Positions 9,405-17,798 of a stretch of DNA of 64,000 bases are shown piece by piece. This stretch comes from Euzebyella saccharophila (GTDB lineage Bacteria; Bacteroidota; Bacteroidia; Flavobacteriales; Flavobacteriaceae). The stretch covers positions 992,001 through 1,056,000 of the forward strand of contig NZ_JACYFJ010000001.1 in assembly GCF_014855495.1 (NCBI RefSeq), in the 5' to 3' direction. Below the pieces are notes generated by a model. The model saw nothing but the letters and a program-made list of their open reading frames with translations. It made no database searches and was not told where the DNA came from. The position numbers and the translations under genes are program-made. How positions within the stretch are numbered: the first letter of the stretch is position 1; every line of letters starts with the position of its first letter.

Positions 9405-10334
9405 ATGAATTTACAGAACGAGCTTCATAATGCTTCTTTGTTCCAAAATTTAGAACTTTTGGCGCAACAAGTAGTGGAAGGTTTTATAAGCGGTATGCAC
9501 AAAAGTCCCTTTCACGGATTTTCTGCTGAATTTGCAGAGCATAAAATTTACAACGCCGGGGAAAGTACCAAGCATATAGATTGGAAGTTATATGCTAAAA
9601 CGGATAAGTTGTATACCAAAAAATATGAAGAGGAGACCAATTTACGGTGTCATATGATTTTAGACAACTCCTCCTCCATGCACTATCCTCACACGGGAAA
9701 TTTGTCCATTTCCAACTTAAATAAAATAGGTTTTGGAGCTTTGGCCATAGCTGCCTTAATGAATGTTCTAAAGAGACAGAGAGACGCAGTGGGCCTCAGT
9801 ATATTTTCAGATGAATATGATTACTATGCTCCAGAAAAAGGCAGTGAGAGGCACCATCAAATGTTGTTGTCAAAACTAGGGGAGGTTAGTGAAGAAACAA
9901 ATCCAGCTAAGAATACCAGAACCTATACTTTTTTACATCTGATTGCCGAAAAAATTAAAAGGCGAAGCCTTATCTTTTTGTTTACGGATATGTTTCAAAC
10001 GGAAACAGATGACGAAAAACTATTTGAAGCCCTAAGGCATTTAAAGTATAATAAGCATGAAGTGGTGTTATTTCATCTGATGGACAAGGCCACGGAACTC
10101 AATTTTAATTTTGACAATGTGCCTAAACGTTTCGTAGATGTTGAGACGGGGGAACATATAGATTTGTATAGCGAAGGAGTTAAAGGGGATTATGAGAAAC
10201 GCTTAAAAGCTTATTTTGAAGCACTTAAATTGAAGTGCGCACAATACCGAATCAAGTATGTGGAAGTTGATATTAAGGCCGATTTCTCAAGGGTCTTAAA
10301 TACATATTTGGTGGAGCGAAGAAATTTTTTGTAG
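9405..10334 (+). CDS. DUF58 domain protein (MoxR-associated, vWA-like)
   Basis: The 309-residue protein has the DUF58 signature GESTKHIDWKLYAKTDKLYTK, followed by a von Willebrand A-like fold whose MIDAS motif reads LDNSSSMHY at about residue 86. DUF58 proteins usually partner MoxR AAA+ ATPases in chaperone-like metal insertion or envelope functions. No moxR lies beside it here, which is unusual. It is the last chromosomal gene before tRNA-Asp and the island. Confidence 0.88.
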   Translation: MNLQNELHNASLFQNLELLAQQVVEGFISGMHKSPFHGFSAEFAEHKIYNAGESTKHIDWKLYAKTDKLYTKKYEEETNLRCHMILDNSSSMHYPHTGNLSISNLNKIGFGALAIAALMNVLKRQRDAVGLSIFSDEYDYYAPEKGSERHHQMLLSKLGEVSEETNPAKNTRTYTFLHLIAEKIKRRSLIFLFTDMFQTETDDEKLFEALRHLKYNKHEVVLFHLMDKATELNFNFDNVPKRFVDVETGEHIDLYSEGVKGDYEKRLKAYFEALKLKCAQYRIKYVEVDIKADFSRVLNTYLVERRNFL

Positions 10335-10359
10335 AAAGGAGATTTTTTTAATTAAATAG

Positions 10360-10390
10360 TTTGTACAATTAAGAAAGGGGTGTATATTTG
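10360..10390 (+). promoter_or_regulatory. Consensus promoter of tRNA-Asp
   Basis: TTTG at 10360-10363, then exactly 19 nt, then TATATTTG at 10383-10390: this matches the full Bacteroidetes -33 TTTG / -7 TAnnTTTG consensus. Transcription would begin about 70 nt before the tRNA-Asp gene. Confidence 0.75.
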
Positions 10391-10468
10391 CACTCGCTTT
10401 ACTGAAGTAGTAACAAGGTTTGAATTTCGCTGTTGCGAAAGTCCTAATTCAATAAGGGTAAAATCATT

Positions 10469-10542
10469 GGTCTGGTAGTTCAGTTGGTTAGAATACCTGC
10501 CTGTCACGCAGGGGGTCGCGGGTTCGAGTCCCGTCCAGACCG
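10469..10542 (+). tRNA. tRNA-Asp (anticodon GTC)
   Basis: A complete 74-nt cloverleaf: acceptor stem GGTCTGG pairs with CCAGACC, the anticodon arm is CCTGC-CTGTCAC-GCAGG with GTC in the loop, and the T-arm contains GGTTCGAGTCC. CCA is not encoded. The 3' part is the integration target of the island: it is repeated exactly at 39198-39244. Confidence 0.98.
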
Positions 10543-10543
10543 C
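10497..10543 (+). repeat. attL: 47 bp direct repeat inside tRNA-Asp
   Basis: The sequence from the 3' side of the D-arm/anticodon stem (CTGCCTGTCACGC...) to one base past the tRNA is identical to 39198-39244. It is the left core attachment site and keeps the tRNA intact. Confidence 0.92.
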
Positions 10544-10553
10544 TAGTAAAATC

Positions 10554-10581
10554 AAGCCCTCACAGATGTGAGGGCTTTTTT
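10554..10581 (+). terminator. Rho-independent terminator supplied by the island behind tRNA-Asp
   Basis: The stem AAGCCCTCACA pairs perfectly with TGTGAGGGCTT around a tiny GA centre and is followed by a T-run. It begins 11 nt inside the island, so the element provides a new terminator for the tRNA it displaced from its own (39247-39276). The stretch 10582-10864 beyond it has no gene; it holds the paired TTGCACG motifs and AT-rich sequence. Confidence 0.8.
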
Positions 10582-10592
10582 GTTTCACTCCA

Positions 10593-10613
10593 TTGCACGT
10601 AGATTGCACGCAG
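10593..10613 (+). repeat. Left-end TTGCACG pair (candidate integrase arm sites)
   Basis: TTGCACG at 10593-10599 and again at 10604-10610, 11 bp apart. The second copy extends to TTGCACGCAG, identical to a copy at the right end of the island (39076-39085). The same motif with the same period at both ends fits arm-type binding by the integrase. Confidence 0.5.
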
Positions 10614-10864
10614 GTAGAGGGGTATATTTTGCATCTATCTAATTTGGCAAATTAGTAATAATCAATTGATGGAGAGACAATTGCATTTCAACTAAGCTTA
10701 AGTAGTCTATTAGTGGTTACTGAAATTCTTTAATTATGAAAAATTCACTTCAGGAGCATATTTTTATCACAAGCAGCCTTACATTTCAGCTACACTAACT
10801 TCTGCGACAATAGACACAACCATAAATTATAGCTAGTTTTGTATTAACAAAACTTCAATACAAA

Positions 10865-12355
10865 GTGCTGCTAGAACGGCTAAAACATATTATTGAGCAG
10901 GGCGAAGGTACTAGAACCGAATTCAAAGAATCTCGGTCAAAGCTGCCTAAAAACTTATTTGAGTCTATCTGCGCCATGCTCAATAGAGACGGCGGGGATA
11001 TTCTTTTGGGCGTAAATGATAGCGGTGTTGTTACTGGAGTGGATAAAAAGAATGTGGAAGAACTCAAAAGTAATTTGATTACACTCTCCAACAATGCCAA
11101 TAAATTGGATCCTCCATTTATTCTTTTCCCCCAGGAATATGAAATTGGGGATGAAACAGTAATTCATATCCAGGTGCCAGCAAGTTCCCAAATGCACAAA
11201 AGCGCAGGCCATATTTTTGATAGAAGCAGTGATGGGGATTTTAAGGTGGGCGAGCCGCAATTAATAGCGGATATCTATAATAGAAAACGCAACCATTATT
11301 CTGAGGGTACGATTTATCCATTTGTAAAGCTATCTGATTTTAATTCGAAGTTGTTCACGCGAGCAAGGAAATTGATTCGGGGAAATAGTCAAAACCATCC
11401 ATGGTTATTACTCTCCGACGAACAATTGTTGCAAAAGGCAGGGCTCTGGAAAAAGGACTATGCCACTGGTAAGGAAGGGTACACTTTGGCAGCCATTTTG
11501 CTATTTGGTAAAGACGAAACCATACAGCAAATTTTACCACACTATAAAATCGATGCTTTGGTACGCAAAGATAATGTTGAGCGTTATGACGATCGGTTAT
11601 ACTGTACCACCAATCTAATTGATGCGTATGACGAATTGATGGGTTTCGTTGAAAAACATCTTTCGGATCCTTTCTTTTTAGAAGGTACACAACGAAGAAG
11701 TTTGCGAGGAATTATTTTCAGGGAAATTATCGTGAATATGATCGTGCATCGCGAATATACCAATGCTCAGCCGGCCACTTTCATTATTTATAGGGATAGG
11801 GTCGAAACCGAGAATGCGAACAATCAGCATGGAGAAGGGGTTATCTCACCGATTGATTTTTCGCCTTTTCCCAAAAACCCGTCCATCGCGAAGTTTTTTA
11901 TGCAATTGGGCAGGTTCGACGAATTAGGGTCTGGTATTTTAAATGTTAATAAGTACATCAAAGCATATTCGGGAAAGGATAACCCTCAATTTATTGAAGG
12001 AGCTACTTTTAAAACTATAATTCCTGTTCCTATTCGTGGAGCAGGTGACCTAAAAACTAGTGGAGCTAATGAGGGTGTAATTGAAGGAACAATTGAAGGA
12101 ACAATTGAAGGAGCAATTGAGGGATTAACTGGGGGAGTAAAAAACCGTTTGATTACGCTTGTTGCCAAAACCTATAGTAACCCCGGCATTAAATCGACTG
12201 AGCTACAAGAAGTACTTAATGTATCCGAAAGAACGATAACATCTGATATTAATAGACTCGGAGATTTTATTGAATACAGGGGCAGTAAAAAGACTGGAGG
12301 GTATTTTCTAAAGGATACTATTAAACAAATCTTGGACAGTACGAATACTGAATAA
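10865..12355 (+). CDS. Schlafen/AlbA_2 (AAA_4) ATP-binding putative transcriptional regulator
   Basis: The protein has 496 residues with a probable GTG start. The N-terminus carries the AlbA_2 domain (TEFKESRSKLPKN at about 19-31, GGDILLGVNDSG at about 42-53). A RecG-like ATP-binding region follows, with IFREIIVNMIVHREY and GSGILNVNKYI. The C-terminus is a winged helix (ELQEVLNVSERTITSDINRL). Between them is a run of four IEGT/IEGA units encoded by a 12 bp tandem repeat. Such proteins are frequent on Bacteroidetes mobile elements and near defence genes, but their role is not settled. It is the first island gene and a single transcription unit. Confidence 0.8.
   Translation: MLLERLKHIIEQGEGTRTEFKESRSKLPKNLFESICAMLNRDGGDILLGVNDSGVVTGVDKKNVEELKSNLITLSNNANKLDPPFILFPQEYEIGDETVIHIQVPASSQMHKSAGHIFDRSSDGDFKVGEPQLIADIYNRKRNHYSEGTIYPFVKLSDFNSKLFTRARKLIRGNSQNHPWLLLSDEQLLQKAGLWKKDYATGKEGYTLAAILLFGKDETIQQILPHYKIDALVRKDNVERYDDRLYCTTNLIDAYDELMGFVEKHLSDPFFLEGTQRRSLRGIIFREIIVNMIVHREYTNAQPATFIIYRDRVETENANNQHGEGVISPIDFSPFPKNPSIAKFFMQLGRFDELGSGILNVNKYIKAYSGKDNPQFIEGATFKTIIPVPIRGAGDLKTSGANEGVIEGTIEGTIEGAIEGLTGGVKNRLITLVAKTYSNPGIKSTELQEVLNVSERTITSDINRLGDFIEYRGSKKTGGYFLKDTIKQILDSTNTE
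12080..12127 (+). repeat. 12 bp tandem repeat in the Schlafen-like gene
   Basis: Four copies of ATTGAAGGAACA, the last two degenerate, encode an (IEGT)n linker. The unit is a multiple of three, so gain or loss of copies would keep the frame and change only linker length. Confidence 0.75.
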
Positions 12356-12358
12356 AGT

Positions 12359-12406
12359 TGCGGGATAACCTGCGGATTAAATTGCGGATTAAATTGCAGG
12401 ATAAAT
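12359..12406 (+). repeat. 12 bp tandem repeat just past the Schlafen-like stop codon
   Basis: Four units of the type TGCGGATTAAAT begin 3 nt after the TAA at 12353. The middle two are exact and the outer two differ by a few bases. They lie in the same frame as the gene before and the gene fragment after. Confidence 0.65.
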
Positions 12407-12613
12407 TTTAGGTTCTCTATTTCTGATAAAAATCTCCACCTAAAGAATCAAGACAATAATTATTTGGCCATTCATAGTTTTAAAAATGAGGTGGTTAAAC
12501 AAACCATTTCAGACCTTGGAATACATCAAACAATTGATAAACGAGCTTCACAACGAATTATTGAACGACTGGTCGAAATGGAAGTTCCCAAAACAAGAAA
12601 TACGGTAACTTAA
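12407..12613 (+). pseudogene. Gene fragment without start codon
   Basis: An open frame ends with TAA at 12611-12613 and encodes a coding-like tail (LGIHQTIDKRASQRIIERLV near the end). It has no start codon. Its frame is the same as that of the Schlafen-like gene, separated from it by that gene's TAA and the 12 bp repeats. It is probably the remnant of another ORF or of a longer version of that protein. I do not recognise the family. Confidence 0.4.
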
Positions 12614-12639
12614 AAAATCAATTTTCTTTTCAAGAACCT

Positions 12640-12909
12640 ATGCAAGTCGTCTGTCTACAAGAGGAAGCCTTTTATGCCCTGTTCACTAAGGTCATCGAAC
12701 ATGTAGAATCGAAAAGACAGGATACGCTTGACAGATGGATCGATGGTGAAAAGGCCATGTCCATTTTACGGATCAAGTCGACCACGACACTCCAAAAGCT
12801 GAGGGACGAGGGGAAGATTAGGTTCTCCCAGCCCCAAAAGAAAATCATACTTTACGATAGGGAATCGATTATGGAATATATCGAAAAACACGCCCGAGAA
12901 ACTTTTTGA
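12640..12909 (+). CDS. Excisionase/MerR-like helix-turn-helix protein of a mobile element
   Basis: The 89-residue protein has DRWIDGEKAMSILRIKSTTT followed by LQKLRDEGKIRF and IILYDRESIMEYI. This is the layout of the helix_turn_helix_17/excisionase-like proteins that Bacteroidetes mobile elements encode near their mobilization genes. It may act in excision or in control of the mob genes. It reads ATG at 12640 and ends 2 nt before the next ATG. Confidence 0.8.
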   Translation: MQVVCLQEEAFYALFTKVIEHVESKRQDTLDRWIDGEKAMSILRIKSTTTLQKLRDEGKIRFSQPQKKIILYDRESIMEYIEKHARETF

Positions 12910-12911
12910 CC

Positions 12912-13157
12912 ATGGAAGAAGATATCAAAGTAGATGAAGCGTTTAAAAAATCCTTTAACTTGGGCTGCCGAGTTGCAGCCGAACTAAATCTCAAAGTTCC
13001 CTTGCTTCACAACCAAGAAAAAATAATACCCGAAAACCCTATGCATTTGGGTATGCAACAGTTTATTGAGGAAACCAAACTGTCAAAAACAAATAGACAG
13101 CAAAATTCAGTAGAAAAAAATGAAAAAGGTAGAAAGGGCAAAGGTTTAGGACTTTGA
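12912..13157 (+). CDS. Small hypothetical protein next to the HTH gene
   Basis: This 81-residue protein has an acidic N-terminus and a lysine-rich C-terminus (EKNEKGRKGKGLGL). The ATG at 12912 is used because an in-frame TTG at 12906 overlaps the previous stop. No domain is recognised. Its position between the excisionase-like gene and mobC suggests an accessory of the element, for example a relaxosome or replication helper; this is only context. Confidence 0.55.
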   Translation: MEEDIKVDEAFKKSFNLGCRVAAELNLKVPLLHNQEKIIPENPMHLGMQQFIEETKLSKTNRQQNSVEKNEKGRKGKGLGL

Positions 13158-13341
13158 ATCTATAATCCAATTTAATAGACCTTGCTTCTTTAAGAATTAG
13201 TTACTAAAAAAGAAGCCAACTTTCCCAATTTTAAATCTTCGTATGGCCAAATGATGAAATGAGCATATGATTATAGTAATATAGCTATAAAGCTATAGTA
13301 GAACATTCAAAGTTTCTATGTTATCAAGTTAGTCTTCTTAT

Positions 13342-13360
13342 ACTTCCGCCCTGCGGAAGT
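13342..13360. other. 8 bp perfect stem-loop in the mob control region
   Basis: ACTTCCGC and GCGGAAGT flank a 3-nt loop. It lies in the 596 bp gene-free stretch 13158-13753, which also holds a GC-rich tract, the terminator-like hairpin at 13471-13498 and four tandem hairpins next to mobC. This stretch is the best candidate for oriT. Confidence 0.5.
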
Positions 13361-13470
13361 CGCACAAACCTTCAACTCCAATCCTTCCCGTTCGGACTCG
13401 CTTCGCCGGTCCGACCATGAAGTCTTTCCGTTCCAGTTTTGCACGATACCCTTGCGGCCGCGCAAAAGAA

Positions 13471-13498
13471 AAAGCGGCGGAAAAGCCGCTTTACCTTT
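13471..13498 (+). terminator. Terminator-like hairpin upstream of mobC
   Basis: AAAGCGGC pairs with GCCGCTTT around a 6-nt loop, followed by ACC and a T-run. It could end transcription from the small genes before it or be part of oriT. Confidence 0.5.
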
Positions 13499-13672
13499 TT
13501 TCTCCCTACCCACAAAACCGTCATCGAAGGATATTTATAAGACTTTCAATTTCCATATTGGACCATATAAAAGTTCGACCTGTATCCATTTATATTGATA
13601 TGGTTCTATATGATAATATGCGTTAAATAATTGATTATAAGCTATTTAAAATCATAATTGATTGGCTATATT

Positions 13673-13754
13673 TATCCGTGAAACGGATAGCGAGGTACAT
13701 TCTAAGTTACTTAGAATTGTCTACTTCTGGCGAAGTGTTTTGCTTAAAAAGCAA
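13673..13754. other. Array of four tandem stem-loops directly upstream of mobC
   Basis: Four perfect inverted repeats with 3-4 nt loops follow one another: TATCCGT/ACGGATA (13673-13689), ATTCTAAG/CTTAGAAT (13699-13717), ACTTC/GAAGT (13723-13736) and TTGCTT/AAGCAA (13740-13754). The last reaches the first base of the mobC ATG. Such spacing suggests an oriT/relaxosome binding region or translation control of mobC. Confidence 0.55.
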
Positions 13755-14146
13755 TGAAAATGAAACAACGAAAAAGGGGCCGGAAACGATTGGGAAAAAA
13801 GAAGCGATACCATAATGTTATGCTCAGGTTCAACGATACAGAATATGACAAATTGAGGTTGATTTGCGAATCGTATCATCTGGATATTTCTGAAAGGGGC
13901 GTTATAAGTCCACTCCTGAGGAGATTAGTTTTGCAGCAGGAGGCCGAAGAAAAAGATAGACTACCCAACACCTCTAACCTTGCCTACCAAATCAACAAAA
14001 TCGGAAACAACATCAACCAACTAGTAAAGATTGCGCACCACAAGAATCTGAGAAGTCTGAACAGTGGTTTACAGAACGAGATTCAAAAAACGAACGAATT
14101 ACTTTACGCACTTTTGAAAATTACGATGGAAGAAATATCGGCATGA
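13754..14146 (+). CDS. mobC: MobC-type relaxosome accessory protein
   Basis: The 130-residue protein starts with a very basic segment (MKMKQRKRGRKRLGKKKRYH). It continues with a ribbon-helix-helix-like region (VMLRFNDTEYDKLRLICES) and the MobC core NLAYQINKIGNNINQLVKIAH. MobC binds oriT beside the relaxase and helps open the DNA strands. The stop overlaps the relaxase ATG by 4 nt, so they are translated together. An alternative ATG lies at 13760, outside the last upstream hairpin. Confidence 0.85.
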   Translation: MKMKQRKRGRKRLGKKKRYHNVMLRFNDTEYDKLRLICESYHLDISERGVISPLLRRLVLQQEAEEKDRLPNTSNLAYQINKIGNNINQLVKIAHHKNLRSLNSGLQNEIQKTNELLYALLKITMEEISA

Positions 14147-16448
14147 TAGCAAAGATTATTTACGGCCAAACCTGTACCGGAACATTGAACTATGTCCTCG
14201 GAAAGGAAGGTATGCAAGTACTTGGTTACGGCAACACCTTTTCCCAAAGCATATCGCCAAAATTCTTCAGGAGCGTGCTGTATTTTCAGGGACAGCGCAA
14301 CGCCACCAAAAACCGGTATGCCCATATAAGTTTGAACCTTCCCCATGGTGAACATTTGGACGATAGAACCTTCTATAAGATCTCCAAAGAGTATATGGAA
14401 AATATGGGATTTGGAAATCAACCTTATGTAGTGGTGCGCCACCACGATACCAAGCACGAGCATGTTCATATTGTAACCACCACAGTAAAGGAAGACGGAA
14501 AAGTACTCGAAATTTCCATAGCCATAAAAGGAGTAAGGCGATACGGCAACACCTCGAAAAAAAGTACGGACTTACACCTGCGCCAACTACGAAACAGCAA
14601 AGCCAGTTGCCAATATACCGATTGCCCGAAAAACAGTTTGGGATGGAAGCGGAAAATGGAACGAAGTACTATCTACAGGATGTCCTGAACAGCATCAACC
14701 AAAAATACAAGGTGCGCAGTTTCGATGAACTTGCAGGTTTGGTAAAACGGTATCATATAGAAATAAGGACCACAAAGAACAGAACGGGAAGGATAGGGGT
14801 CTCATAAGGGCTGAATAACCAAAATGGGGATAAAACCCGATTTATTAACGGCTCCGAAGTGCATAGAGGGTTGAGCGGCCCAAGACTTCAAAAGGTATTC
14901 GATATCCATTCCAAATCGAAGCTGTTGCCGATTTACCGAAAACGGCTTTTGAGGCAAATAGAGACCACTTATGACCTTTTCCAGACCATCTGTCCGCATG
15001 ACCTGGAAGCCGTGCTAAAGGAATATCAGGACATCGACATCAAGCTGAACATTAAGGAAGATGTTATCGAGGGATATACCATCTTCGATAAATCACGATA
15101 TGTATTCAAGGAAAGGGAGCTTAACAAAAATATACGGATGCAGAACCGTTTGGAAATCTTTGGTAAGGGCGATGTCTTTACACAAATCGACACCGAGAGC
15201 AAGCAGTTCAAATTGGAAGTCCAAAAAATAATAAAAGAGGCATTGACGACATCTTATCTGAAATTACCGAAGCAGAAAGGGTTGCTATCGGAACATATCG
15301 GGAATATGCAGTTCAAGGATATCATTCCGAACCTGCTGGCCTCGGAAAGGCATCAATTCTTGGAACGTTATATCCCATCAAACCAAAAGAAGGAATTCAG
15401 GAAAGCCATGGAAAATGAATTCCCCATGGTCAGAAAAATGATGTACGAACAGGAGACCAAAAAGGAGAAAGCCCTATTGGATGACAAGTTCAAACTGATA
15501 GGAAGCATATTGGAAAAACGGATTTTCAATGTCGGCACGGAACAGGGAAGTATCCGTCTTTTGTTTCAAGCTTTGGGCGTAAAGTATCATGACAACCAAT
15601 TGTCATTTGCCAATTCAGACAGGCATACCTTACCCGTAAAATTGGGCCATCTACCTTTTCCGAAGGAAATGGAAAAATATGTATCCTCAGGTTTTCTCCG
15701 CCAGAACCATTTGATGTTGGAAATGTTGACGGAGCAGTCTTCCGTAAATAGTCCTAAGCTGACGGCAGCTGCCATGTTCTTGCCGATGATTTTTCCTCAA
15801 CTGTATGATAGAATGAATCCCGATTATAAAAAGCAATACGGGAGTGTCGCGTTGGGTGCTTATTTACAGCATGCCGAACGTATGCATGTGCCTTTCGAGA
15901 AATCGGCAAAGGATTATATTGCCCTGTTCAATGCCAAAGGGTTCTATTTCGTAAGGGGATAAAAAGGGTTCGAGGTCAAATCAATTTATACGGACAACAA
16001 AACGAGTTGCACCTTGCCTAAAAGGACGAGCCAGTATCTGGGCTCGATTCCCGATTTGTCTACAGCACTAAAGCAACAATACCCAGTCATGAACAAACTT
16101 GTTGAAGAGGGCAGGAACAATCTCGAAAACCTATGGGCGGGACATCTTATAGAAAGGGGCCTTTACGACAAGGCCACCTTCATAATAACGGCGGAAAATG
16201 TACGACCGAACCTACACCGGGAAATGGTACAACATCACATGGACAACGGGCTTCGAAAGTATATGAACCAGGTAATCGAACGAAAAACAAGTATCCAACA
16301 AAACCGTTTGCTTAAAGAAGGTGTTTTCGCAATTAATTCGCTATTGGGCGGTAGCAGCAAGAAAAATAAAGAAACATACAACGGGTTTAAAGACGAACTT
16401 ACAGATTGGTCAAAATACAAGGGTCAAGGTGTAAGGCTATTCATATAG
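14143..16448 (+). pseudogene. MobA/VirD2-type relaxase, inactivated (one frameshift, two stop codons)
   Basis: The N-terminus (MIAKIIYGQTCTGTLNYVLG) and the metal triad RHHDTKHEHVHIV identify a relaxase/mobilization nuclease of the Bacteroidetes type. At 14518-14520 the frame breaks: GAAATTTCCATAGCC lacks one A compared with a continuous EISNSHKRS reading. The following frame (SHKRSKAIRQHLEKKYGL...) runs to 16448 but has TAA at 14805-14807 (in GVS-stop-GLNNQNG) and TAA at 15960-15962. With these repaired, the protein would be about 767 residues. The fragments seen are 14143-14688, up to 14807, 14808-15962 and 15963-16448. Confidence 0.85.
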
Positions 16449-16559
16449 ATTTAAACAAAATGTTTCAAAGAGAAATATGTTTTTTAATAATTAAATATAC
16501 TTGAGCTAAAAGGAAGAGTCTATGCGCAATCGGCCCTATCTTTTGATTAATAATTGACA

Positions 16560-17771
16560 TTATGGATTCTTATCGACCTTGGCGCTTCTAAATTTCCAGA
16601 GCATTATCATAATACTTAACGCGATGACCAAACTTGCCACCGCTAAGAACAAAATATGAAAATCAAAGCCGGGAAGACCTAACCATCCTGAAATACCCTT
16701 ATAGAAAATCAATACCTCCAATGTAACAAATCCTGTAAAGAAGGCAATGAAAGTACTTTTATCAATTTTCAACAATCGGAAATAATCCAAAAGAAAAAAT
16801 ATAGCTACGGTAATTACGCCTAAAAAAGTCCAATGTAGATACCCAATCGTAAAGTCGAGATACGTTGCCGCTAAATTTGCAAAGTAAGGAAACGCCGTCA
16901 CGAGTTGAAGCAACATTTTTATTGAAAAAAGCAAAAGGACTATCCTAAGTAGTAGCCATTGAAACGGGGATAGAAATTTTTGGATGAAATGGTTCATGTT
17001 GATATCGACCAATACCAAAATGCCACCTATCTGAAGTAATGCTCCTAAACCTCCCAGTATGTAAAAGAAAGTGGGGGGCATTATCCACAAAACGGAAAGA
17101 AAATAGGTAAGTACAATTCCTGCATTGAGGCCCCAGAAAAAGAATCCGATTTTCCTTTTAGGAATTATCAGTTTATTTTGCTCTAGCACGTATACAAAAA
17201 GTCCAACCAAGGATAAAACCATCCATCCATTATACTGAAAATGCAAATAGAAATAAATGGCTAGGCGATACCATATGGATTGGACGCCAAGAGTGGTCAT
17301 AATTCCGCCCAAGGCCCAAGGTCCCAAGCTTGAAAGGGCCATGTACCAAAGTGCCCACCTTAAACATTTAAAGGATAGTCCGTGTTCATTATCAATTTTG
17401 GCGTATTTTTCAAAAAGAAATAGAAATCGATAAGAGGCGAATAGAAAAAGTGTGGAAAACAATATGGAGAAAAGAGCATATCCCTGAAAAGGAAAAGTAA
17501 GTAACATCCCTATAATTGTCACTTGGGTAAACCCGAAAAGCCGTCTATACTTCTTTGTTATTTGCCTCTTTTCCAAAAACAGTTTATAAATAATTGTGGT
17601 CAAGGCAATATAAACCCATCCCAATAAGGCAATATGCGAGTGGGCATGTACAACATACCTATAATCGAATTCAAAACTTGCCAAAGAAAAGAATCGTAAA
17701 AGTACACCAAGTATCGCTGCCGCCAAAAAATAGGTCAAAGCTATCCGGATATGTTTTTGGAGATGTATCAC
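16560..17771 (-). CDS. Twelve-TM heme-copper-oxidase-I/NnrS-like membrane protein of the nos operon
   Basis: This 403-residue protein has about 12 membrane helices. After the first helix comes YVVHAHSHIALLGWVYIA, a multi-histidine motif of the kind seen at heme or metal sites in NnrS and heme-copper oxidase subunit I relatives. Further membrane histidines or polar residues occur in YLHFQYNGWM and GYLHWTFLG. It lacks the full set of heme-copper oxidase ligands, so a terminal-oxidase role is not supported. It ends the nos operon, 27 nt behind nosY. I infer a role in electron supply to NosZ or in nitric oxide tolerance. The start codon is GTG. Confidence 0.65.
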   Translation of the reverse strand: MIHLQKHIRIALTYFLAAAILGVLLRFFSLASFEFDYRYVVHAHSHIALLGWVYIALTTIIYKLFLEKRQITKKYRRLFGFTQVTIIGMLLTFPFQGYALFSILFSTLFLFASYRFLFLFEKYAKIDNEHGLSFKCLRWALWYMALSSLGPWALGGIMTTLGVQSIWYRLAIYFYLHFQYNGWMVLSLVGLFVYVLEQNKLIIPKRKIGFFFWGLNAGIVLTYFLSVLWIMPPTFFYILGGLGALLQIGGILVLVDINMNHFIQKFLSPFQWLLLRIVLLLFSIKMLLQLVTAFPYFANLAATYLDFTIGYLHWTFLGVITVAIFFLLDYFRLLKIDKSTFIAFFTGFVTLEVLIFYKGISGWLGLPGFDFHILFLAVASLVIALSIMIMLWKFRSAKVDKNP

Positions 17772-17798
17772 ACGTAGGGTACTGACCAGTCCATCGTA

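Noticed and set aside
10352-10609. 85-codon minus-strand ORF covering tRNA-Asp
   Set aside because: It is antisense to the tRNA and its promoter; the phrase WTGLEPATPCVTGRYSNQL is the usual translation of antisense tRNA sequence.
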